Origin: Clostridiales bacterium
GTDB taxonomy: Bacteria; Bacillota; Clostridia; TANB77; CAG-508
Assembly (NCBI GenBank): GCA_003518755.1
Contig: DOYA01000156.1
Location: forward strand, 1 to 8,729
DNA length: 8,729 nt
Direction of reading: 5' to 3'
Shown here one piece after another: positions 1 to 4,639 of this stretch (positions are counted from its first letter, which is position 1; every line of letters starts with the position of its first letter). A program made the position numbers and the translations under genes. The notes under the pieces were generated by a model. That model was not told the origin of the DNA. It did no database searches and worked only from the letters and a program-made list of their open reading frames with translations.

Positions 1-213
1 CTAAAAAATATATCAATTAAGATCATTGCAACAAGCTTTTTACTTGGATTAGGTGGAATATCAGTCTTGTTACAAGTTTTAAGTATTATTTCTAAATCAG
101 ATTTATCAATAAAACCATATTTAATAGGAAAACTACTACATGCACTTTTTTCAGCACTATATACTTACTTTTTGATATATTTAATTCCCATCTTTAATTT
201 TAATTTTTTTTAA
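1..213 (+). CDS. ylbJ: YlbJ-like sporulation integral membrane protein, C-terminal fragment
   Basis: Reading frame 1 is open from the first base to a TAA at 211-213, giving the last 70 residues of a protein whose start lies outside the window. The visible sequence has a hydrophobic stretch with L-L-G-L-G-G-I-S-V-L-L-Q-V-L-S, then S-D-L-S-I-K-P-Y-L-I-G-K-L-L-H-A, and a final membrane segment. This pattern (GFGG-S-QV, then P-Y-L-x-x-x-x-L-H) resembles the C-terminus of YlbJ, a multi-pass membrane protein with nucleoside-recognition/gate-type domains that is required for sporulation in Bacillus. The call is from recognition of the family pattern, not from an alignment. Other sporulation genes in the window fit. 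The fragment has no CGG codon and no sign of damage. Confidence 0.6.
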   Translation, partial: LKNISIKIIATSFLLGLGGISVLLQVLSIISKSDLSIKPYLIGKLLHALFSALYTYFLIYLIPIFNFNFF

Positions 214-243
214 TTTGGGACCGGGTACTTTTTTTAAAAAACA

Positions 244-250
244 GAAAGGA
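244..250 (+). promoter_or_regulatory. Ribosome binding site GAAAGGA for the 68-residue gene
   Basis: GAAAGGA lies 12 bases before the ATG at 263. It selects that ATG rather than the upstream TTG at 215, which has no Shine-Dalgarno sequence and would add residues encoded by the poorly conserved-looking spacer after ylbJ. Confidence 0.6.
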
Positions 251-262
251 ATTTTAATAATT

Positions 263-469
263 ATGGATAAAGATTATAATGAAAATATCAATTACAATCC
301 TTATACTACAAATACAGGATTTGAGATGAATGAAATATATAAAGATCCTATGTTTAATCCTATAGCTCAATATGAGCAAGCATATATGTATTATAAATAT
401 TTATGTATGCAAATGGATTATAAAATAAAATGTAAAGAATATGAAAATTTAACAAAATCAAAAAATTAA
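263..469 (+). CDS. Small hypothetical protein, 68 residues, downstream of ylbJ
   Basis: I do not recognise this family. The ATG at 263 follows a GAAAGGA ribosome binding site and the frame ends at TAA 467-469. The N-terminal third is rich in Asn and Tyr (N-Y-N-P-Y-T-T-N-T-G), followed by E-I-Y-K-D-P-M-F-N-P-I-A-Q-Y-E-Q. The second half is a likely helix rich in Tyr, Met and charged residues (A-Y-M-Y-Y-K-Y-L-C-M-Q-M-D-Y-K-I-K). There is no signal peptide or membrane segment. It sits 49 bases after the ylbJ stop on the same strand and may be cotranscribed with it, which would hint at a sporulation role; that is inference only. Codon use matches its neighbours. Confidence 0.65.
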   Translation: MDKDYNENINYNPYTTNTGFEMNEIYKDPMFNPIAQYEQAYMYYKYLCMQMDYKIKCKEYENLTKSKN

Positions 470-533
470 CTTTTTATAAATATCTGTTATCTAACGTGCT
501 CTTAAGTGTATATAAATTTTCATTTATATTTCT

Positions 534-540
534 GAAAGGA
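534..540 (+). promoter_or_regulatory. Ribosome binding site GAAAGGA for the 187-residue gene
   Basis: GAAAGGA with a 7-base spacer to the ATG at 548, the same site sequence as used for the preceding small gene. Confidence 0.7.
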
Positions 541-547
541 TTTCTCT

Positions 548-1111
548 ATGTTTCTTAATTTAAAAATAAACGGAAAAAAAACATTAAAATACTTATTAAT
601 TTTAATGTTTATCATTATTATAATTATTTTTTTCATAGGAATTTATAATATCTTTTTTAAACAAACCAATGATTTAAAAGATGAAGATTTAGCATTATGT
701 GATACAATTAAAACTGATAAAATTTTTGAAATTTCGCCACAAAATTATACTAATATTTTAAAGGCAGTTACTGAAAATATAGATAATTATATTGGATGTA
801 AAGTTCATTTTACAGGCTATATATATAGATTGTTAGATTTTAGCCCTATTCAATTTGTATTAGCTCGTGATATGATTGTAAATCAAAATCCTTTACAAAG
901 CTTAGTAGTTGGATTTTTGTGTGAATATAAAAATGCATCAGAATTTAAAGATGGTGAATGGGTGGATGTAATAGGTACAATTCAAAAGAGCGATTATTAT
1001 GGTGAAATAGCAATAATTGAAGTAACAAGTATTTTCAAGTGTGATGAACCTCAAAACAAATATGTTTCTGTTCCAGATGATACATATGTTCCTACAAATT
1101 TTATATTGTAG
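548..1111 (+). CDS. Membrane-anchored protein resembling the YcgQ/DUF1980 C-terminal domain
   Basis: This 187-residue protein has a short basic N-terminus, one very hydrophobic segment at about residues 14-38 (isoleucine-rich, probably a membrane anchor), and a soluble C-terminal domain of about 120 residues. The soluble part reads I-G-C-K-V-H-F-T-G-Y-I-Y-R, then Q-F-V-L-A-R-D-M-I-V, V-V-G-F-L-C-E-Y, and D-G-E-W-V-D-V-I-G-T-I-Q-K. That order of short beta-strand motifs resembles the C-terminal OB-like domain of the YcgQ/DUF1980 (TIGR03943) proteins. YcgQ is normally longer with extra N-terminal membrane helices; here only one is present. The function is unknown. One CGG triplet (571-573) is out of frame as AAC GGA, and the gene reads through normally. 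Start ATG has a good ribosome binding site. Confidence 0.6.
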   Translation: MFLNLKINGKKTLKYLLILMFIIIIIIFFIGIYNIFFKQTNDLKDEDLALCDTIKTDKIFEISPQNYTNILKAVTENIDNYIGCKVHFTGYIYRLLDFSPIQFVLARDMIVNQNPLQSLVVGFLCEYKNASEFKDGEWVDVIGTIQKSDYYGEIAIIEVTSIFKCDEPQNKYVSVPDDTYVPTNFIL

Positions 1112-1119
1112 AAATTATC

Positions 1120-1150
1120 TGAATTAAAAATATATTCTTTATTTAATTCA
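1120..1150 (+). terminator. Weak AT-only hairpin after the 187-residue gene
   Basis: TGAATTAAA at 1120-1128 pairs with TTTAATTCA at 1142-1150, nine base pairs around a 13-base loop, starting nine bases after the stop codon. There is no run of T after it and no GC in the core beyond one pair, so it is at best a weak terminator. It lies where the plus-strand and minus-strand blocks converge. Confidence 0.25.
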
Positions 1151-1250
1151 AGTAAGAAGTAAGATGTCGGATGTCGAATATTTGATGTTAGATTTTAGAA
1201 ATTAGAACAGTATATCTTATTTTCGACCTCTACCTCTTACCTCAGACCTC
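1151..1250. repeat. Imperfect inverted repeat with GA-rich and CT-rich arms
   Basis: The left arm (about 1153-1178, with GTAAGATGTCGGATGTCGAA) and the right arm (about 1222-1250, whose complement includes GTAAGAGGTAGAGGTCGAA) form an imperfect inverted repeat around a central AT-rich segment. The composition differs from the coding DNA on both sides. A second element of the same style, built from GAGGTAGG-like words, lies at 4575-4622. No transposase or clear target duplication is visible. It fills most of the gap between the convergent gene blocks. Confidence 0.6.
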
Positions 1251-1253
1251 TTT

Positions 1254-1370
1254 TTAAAATTGAAATGCTTCTGCAATTTTTTGATCAATTCTTTTATTGA
1301 TTCTTGCTTCCATTTGTTTATGAATTCTTTCTGCTGATTCGAAAGCCATATGAAATTGTTCAGCAACCAT
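1254..1370 (-). CDS. Small ORF of 38 residues, coupled to the ytvI stop codon
   Basis: On the minus strand an ATG at 1370-1368 opens a 38-residue frame ending at TAA 1256-1254. The product is hydrophilic and helix-like, with many alternating Glu, Arg, Lys and Gln (for example A-E-R-I-H-K-Q-M-E-A-R-I-N-K-R-I). I do not recognise it. It has no Shine-Dalgarno sequence. Instead its ATG overlaps the stop codon of the frame-restored ytvI (TAATG), a classic arrangement for translational coupling. That overlap exists only if ytvI is read through its +1 shift. It could be a chance ORF, since it is short and unsupported by a known family. Confidence 0.45.
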   Translation of the reverse strand: MVAEQFHMAFESAERIHKQMEARINKRIDQKIAEAFQF

Positions 1371-2474
1371 TATTTTTTATAGAAGTCAAGTAGAGATTTA
1401 ACAATTCCATTATCTAATAAATTTGCAAAAATATTTTTTAATATTATCAAAATAATTGGTCCAACAAACATCCCCATTACACCCAAAAATTTAAATCCTG
1501 TATACATTGCAATTATTGTAAATATTGGATGAATACCAATATTGCCGACTTACAATCTTTGGTTCCAGAAACTGCCTAATTAAGCTAATAATAATCCATA
1601 AAGTTGTAATAGCTATACCTAATCTTAAATCTCCATTTAAACCAGCAAATATCCCCCAAGGAATCATTATAGTTCCCGTTCCTAGAATAGGTAAAGCATC
1701 AACAAATCCAACTGCAATAGCCATAATTAATGGAAAGCCAACATTTAATCCCATAAAATGATAAATATATAATCCTATTAAGCAAATAAAAAAAGATATA
1801 AATATTAATGTAAGTTGAGCTTTTAAATATCTACCTAAAATTTTCATAATCTCTCTAATATGCTTTGTTAGCTTTTTCATCCATGTCTCTGGCAGGTGAT
1901 GTTCTAATTCATCTAACATATATATTTTATCTGTACAAAAAAAATATAAAGCTAAAACTGACACTCCTGTATAAATAGTAATAGTTGGAATCTTAGTTAT
2001 TCCAGATATGATTTTGGTAAAAAATCTCTGTAAATATCCTGTAAGCATTTCTAACAAAGCAAAGGCATTATCTCTCAATATACTTAATACATTTTCAGGA
2101 AGATTAATTTTTCCATCATTGAGTTTTTCTAGTAAATTTTGAATAATACCATTTGCCTGTTCATAATAATAATTAAAATTTGATAATAAATCAGAAGATT
2201 CTGATATAACAGTTATTATTCCCCATATTAAAATACCAATTATAATTCCGAAAGTTATTATAAATACAATAATTGAACTTGTTTTTCTGGTTAATTTAAA
2301 TCTATTCATTATTTTTTTTATTAATGGCTCTATTAGTAAATATAAGAAAAATGCTATAAAAAAAGGTAAATAAAAATACACAAGCTTTATTGATAACCAT
2401 ATTCCCATAATAGCGAATATAACAATAACTATTTTTTTTAAAAAACTTGTCCAATATGTAAATTCTTTTGACAC
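1370..2474 (-). CDS. ytvI: Sporulation integral membrane protein YtvI (AI-2E transporter family), read with a +1 frameshift
   Basis: The product is a multi-pass membrane protein of the AI-2E/YtvI (TIGR02872) family, members of which act in sporulation; the transported substrate is not established. Hydrophobic segments occur at about residues 14-50, 65-90, 164-180, 221-240 and 247-300, with V-D-A-L-P-I-L-G-T-G at 258-267 and the C-terminal family signature L-E-P-K-I-V-S at 303-309. In the plain frame the protein ends after 327 residues with an unrelated tail. A +1 shift at CGG codon 310 (1547-1545) restores G-N-I-G-I-H-P-I-F-T, then M-Y-T-G-F-K-F-L-G-V-M-G and M-F-V-G-P-I, which I recognise as the normal family C-terminus. 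The restored length is 367 residues, close to Bacillus YtvI (about 371), ending at TAA 1372-1370. The GTG start at 2474 has GAAAGGA seven bases upstream. Confidence 0.85.
1545..1547 (-). other. In-frame CGG at the +1 shift point of ytvI
   Basis: The frame reads GTA AGT CGG CAA TAT and then runs into an unrelated tail. Skipping the C gives AGT GGC AAT ATT GGT (S-G-N-I-G) and 58 further residues typical of YtvI proteins. The skip at CGG is one of several single-base removals nearby that restore the same downstream frame; removing a T after CGG CAA (giving R-Q-I-G) would also work, so the exact base is inferred from the pattern shared with the other sites. This is the only in-frame CGG in the gene. 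Out-of-frame CGG triplets at 1676-1678 and 2248-2250 need no shift. Confidence 0.8.
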
Positions 2475-2481
2475 TGCTTTA

Positions 2482-2488
2482 TCCTTTC
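2482..2488 (-). promoter_or_regulatory. Ribosome binding site GAAAGGA for ytvI
   Basis: GAAAGGA on the minus strand with a 7-base spacer to the GTG at 2474-2472. It decides the use of a GTG start. Confidence 0.7.
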
Positions 2489-2549
2489 TTAATTTATTAT
2501 ATTAAATATTTTTGCCAAATTATTAACATACTATTCGTTGATTGTCTAA

Positions 2550-2624
2550 GTGGGCGATTTTTATATATTCTATATGTTTTTTGCGGGCGATTAAAATCGC
2601 CCCTACATCTCACCTCTCACTTCA
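2550..2624. repeat. GGGCGATT palindromic repeat between spoIIP and ytvI
   Basis: GGGCGATT occurs at 2552-2559 and again at 2585-2592, where it pairs with AATCGCCC at 2595-2602 to make a perfect eight-base-pair hairpin with an AA loop. On the minus strand the element reads GAAGTGAGAGGTGAG, then GTAGGGGCGATT, and contains the spoIIP stop codon (TAG 2605-2603). Elements with GTAGGGGCGA cores and GA-rich flanks are, to my knowledge, common intergenic repeats in many bacteria. The hairpin could limit transcription from spoIIP into ytvI, but it has no following T run. Confidence 0.65.
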
Positions 2625-3771
2625 TTAAATATTTCTGCCAAATATTTCATACTATTTAATGCCTGGTCTAAAGTATTACCAGTAGCTCCAACTTCTATTA
2701 TACATGCAGCTTTGCCTAAATTTTGATTATATCTTGAATTTCTTAAAATCATTGGTTTAAATAACCCTGGATACTTTTCATTTGCTTCTTGTTGTATTTT
2801 TACCGCAAATTTCAAATTACTATCCCAATTTGGATGTGTTAGTCCTCCTCCATTTGTTCCCATTACAAACATTAATTGTGCACAATAATCATCACCTATC
2901 TTAACTAAAGGGGCATAAGTTTCTTTACTTCCAATTGCATCTCTATGTAAATCTATTATTATATCAGAATTAAAATCATTTAAAACTCCTTTTACAGTTG
3001 ATAAAGATCTACTATATGAACCAGTATAAGCAGGATAATCATGATATGTTTTATTATGATTTACATTAAATCCAAATCCTTTCAAATAATTCTCAAGTTC
3101 GTCTCCCACTCTTGCAACAGAATAATTTAAATCTGTAGTTCTATAAGAACCTGTCTGTTCAAATGAATAATTTTCACTTTGTGTGTAACTCTCACATGTA
3201 TGAGTATGAAAAATAATGATATTATTTTTATTAATACTTAAGCCTTCTGGATTTAAAATATCATCTGTAAGCTCAAAATCTGTTTCATTTTTTATTTTTA
3301 CTCCATTATAATCTCTATCATATCTTTCCTGTAAAGGATTTACAGTTACTACTTCTGATTTGGAGACATTGGTACCGGTTCTTTTTGTCCCCCACTTCTA
3401 TTTTGGGGACATCAGTACCGGTTCTTTTTGTCCCCATCTTGTCCATCATCAATTTTTTCACTTGGTTTTAACGAAAACATATTTGAACCTACATTTAGAA
3501 TTGATTTAATATCTAAAAAATTATAGTTTTTTTCTTTAATTTTTATATTTTCATTACTTGAGTTATTATTATTTAAAATGTTATTGATAATACTACTTTC
3601 TTTTTCAATTCCTCTTTTTACAAAATCTACTGAATCGAATTTTATTGAATAACTTAATAAATTATTTTCTTTAAAAGTTTTTAGAATAAAATTAGAAAAG
3701 ACATATATTAAAATTAAGATAACTCCAATTTTAATTATGTCTTTTAGTTTTATTATTGTAACATTGAACAT
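2603..3771 (-). CDS. spoIIP: Stage II sporulation protein P (peptidoglycan amidase), read with two +1 frameshifts
   Basis: SpoIIP is a membrane-anchored amidase/endopeptidase that, with SpoIID and SpoIIM, remodels peptidoglycan during engulfment of the forespore. The N-terminal part (3771 to about 3421) has one membrane segment at residues 11-30 and a low-complexity Asn/Ser/Lys linker. The C-terminal part has the family motifs F-H-T-H-T-C-E-S-Y-T (187-196), I-D-L-H-R-D-A (around His275), F-V-M-G-T-N, H-P-N-W, R-Y-N-Q-N-L and I-I-E-V-G (Glu359), which carry the expected metal ligands. The two parts lie in different frames. In the plain frame translation stops at TGA after residue 119. The +1 shifts at CGG 3420-3418 and CGG 3377-3375 join them into 388 residues, against about 401 in Bacillus. 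Removing exactly 74 bases (3362-3435) would also restore the frame, so an inserted repeat in a decaying gene is the alternative. Start ATG 3771 has AGGGAG eight bases upstream. Confidence 0.85.
3375..3377 (-). other. Second in-frame CGG (+1 shift point) of spoIIP
   Basis: After the first +1 shift, the new frame stays open for 14 codons and meets this CGG exactly in phase as AAG AAC CGG TAC. Skipping the C gives AAC GGT ACC AAT GTC, and that frame continues without a stop through the whole amidase domain. Without this second shift the frame would miss the domain. Confidence 0.75.
3418..3420 (-). other. First in-frame CGG (+1 shift point) of spoIIP
   Basis: The N-terminal frame reads AAG AAC CGG TAC TGA and would end there. 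Skipping the C of codon 118 gives AAC GGT ACT GAT GTC, open up to the second CGG 43 bases on. It is the only in-frame CGG in the N-terminal part of the gene. Confidence 0.75.
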
Positions 3772-3779
3772 ATATCTTA

Positions 3780-3785
3780 CTCCCT
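3780..3785 (-). promoter_or_regulatory. Ribosome binding site AGGGAG for spoIIP
   Basis: AGGGAG on the minus strand, with an 8-base spacer to ATG 3771-3769. The AT-rich DNA between here and the hairpin at 3822-3856 must hold any promoter for spoIIP, but I cannot assign sigma factor boxes with confidence. Confidence 0.65.
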
Positions 3786-3821
3786 ATATAAATATATATT
3801 CAATATTTTAATTATTATGAT

Positions 3822-3856
3822 TTTTTTTCATTGGGGACAGTCCCCAATGAAAAAAA
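3822..3856. repeat. Perfect 16-bp palindrome with GGGGAC/GTCCCC core
   Basis: Bases 3822-3837 pair perfectly with 3841-3856 around the three-base loop CAG: a T run, CATTGGGGA, then TCCCCAATG and an A run. It starts directly after the TAA (3859-3857) of the frame-restored MBL hydrolase. Its T run precedes and its A run follows the GC core on both strands, so it lacks the U tail of a standard intrinsic terminator. It may still act as an mRNA 3' stem or be a REP-type mobile palindrome. Its GGGGAC core resembles the ends of the spoIIP repeat units. Confidence 0.8.
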
Positions 3857-4508
3857 TTATATTTTTCTAGGTTTTAACTCCAAATAAATTGGCTTTTCAT
3901 TTCCAATCATTGTTGATTTTCCGATGACCTGGATAAACAATAGTATCTTCTGGTAATATTAATAGCTTTTTTGTTATAGATTCCATTATTTGTTTAAAAT
4001 CTGATGTTGGCAAGTCTGTTCTTCCCCATGTTCCTCTAAATAATGTATCTCCAGAAAATAAGAGTTTTTGTTCTTTTTGATATAAAGACACTCCTCCTTT
4101 TGTATGTCCTGGTGTATGAATCACTTTAAACTCAAGCTCTCCAATGTGAAGTAAATCTCCATCATCAATTCTAGAATCTGCTTCTAGTTCTATTTCTGGA
4201 AATCCTTCCATAAATTCTGTTAAATTGATTTTTCTGTCATTTAATCCATCTGCATCATCTCTATGAATTAATACTTTGCCACCCATTCTTTCTTTTAACT
4301 CTGTTACTCCACCTATATGGTCACCATGGCAATGTGTTAAAAATATATATTTCAAATTACCTTTCAAAATATTTATCATTTCAATAATTCTATCAACATC
4401 TCCAGCTGGATCTACAACCATAATTTCTTTTGAGTCTTGATCAAAAACTATATAACAGTTAGTATCATCACCTATCCAAGTTGAAATTTTAAATCTCTTT
4501 AGTATCAT
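3857..4508 (-). CDS. MBL-fold metallo-hydrolase (glyoxalase II-like), read with a +1 frameshift
   Basis: This is a small cytoplasmic metallo-beta-lactamase-fold hydrolase of the glyoxalase II-like group often found beside rel in Clostridia; the substrate is not known. The metal-binding motifs are T-H-C-H-G-D-H at residues 58-64, H-T-P-G-H at 131-135, S-G-D-T-L-F at 152-157 and V-Y-P-G-H at 191-195. In the plain frame the protein ends at residue 203 with R-K-I-N-N-D-W-K. Skipping the C of CGG codon 196 gives Y-P-G-H-G-K-S-T-M-I-G-N-E-K-P-I and a further tail to TAA 3859-3857, 216 residues in total. Y-P-G-H-G is the standard form of the last motif in this family. The ATG at 4508 has GAGGGA six bases upstream. 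The gene follows rel after 131 bases that hold a repeat. Confidence 0.88.
3921..3923 (-). other. In-frame CGG at the +1 shift point of the MBL hydrolase
   Basis: The frame reads GGT CAT CGG AAA ATC and ends eight codons after CGG at TGA 3899-3897. Skipping the C gives CAT GGA AAA TCA ACA, restoring the conserved Gly after Y-P-G-H. The extra base is a C between T and G, so it is not a lengthened homopolymer. It is the only in-frame CGG in the gene. Confidence 0.85.
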
Positions 4509-4514
4509 AGCTAT

Positions 4515-4520
4515 TCCCTC
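4515..4520 (-). promoter_or_regulatory. Ribosome binding site GAGGGA for the MBL hydrolase
   Basis: GAGGGA on the minus strand with a 6-base spacer to ATG 4508-4506. Confidence 0.7.
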
Positions 4521-4574
4521 TTTTCATAAATTAGTACATAATTAATATTCTAATTTTCAAATAATATGAAGTCA

Positions 4575-4622
4575 GAGGTAGGAAGTTGGAAGTTTGAAGT
4601 CAAAATTCCGACTTCCTACCTC
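4575..4622. repeat. Inverted repeat with GAGGTAGGAAGT arms between rel and the MBL hydrolase
   Basis: GAGGTAGGAAGT at 4575-4586 is the exact complement of ACTTCCTACCTC at 4611-4622. Short words repeat within it: GGAAGTT-like copies on the left and CTACCTC twice in tandem on the right, extending the element to about 4568-4633. It resembles the element at 1151-1250 in composition and word use. It lies in the 131-base gap after rel, the only sizeable gap between rel and the next gene. Confidence 0.7.
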
Positions 4623-4639
4623 CTACCTCAAACATCATA

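Larger units (their letters stand above)
3350..3435 (-). repeat. Tandem 43-nt repeat within spoIIP, each unit with one CGG
   Basis: Two adjacent 43-base units on the minus strand, 3435-3393 and 3392-3350, match at 37 of 43 positions by eye. Both begin GGGGACAAAAAGAACCGGTA. The first 31 bases of each have inverted ends (GGGGACA with TGTCCCC or TGTCTCC), so each unit can also form a hairpin around ACCGGT. Since 43 is not a multiple of three, a plain duplication would break the frame. With one base skipped at the CGG in each unit, the units encode G-D-K-K-N-G-T-D-V-P-K-I-E-V and G-D-K-K-N-G-T-N-V-S-K-S-E-V, 14 residues each with 11 identical. The repeat lies in the linker between the membrane anchor and the amidase domain. 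Confidence 0.85.

Noticed and set aside
214..237. Remnant of the GGGGAC/ACCGGT repeat after ylbJ
   Set aside because: GGGACCGGGTAC followed by T-run looks similar to parts of the spoIIP unit, but the order and ends do not match well enough to call a copy.
2603..3109. A separate short SpoIIP protein starting at GTG 3109
   Set aside because: The same frame stays open upstream through the F-H-T-H-T catalytic motif, and a start at 3109 would leave out that motif and has no ribosome binding site.
3362..3435. Start of a CRISPR array
   Set aside because: Only two repeats with a 12-base spacer, the unit continues into the spacer as coding tandem repeat, and there are no cas genes.
4527..4555. Promoter before the MBL hydrolase (TTGAAA with TACTAA at 18 bases on the minus strand)
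   Set aside because: The -35 box is fair but the -10 box matches the consensus poorly in an AT-rich stretch where such matches are common.
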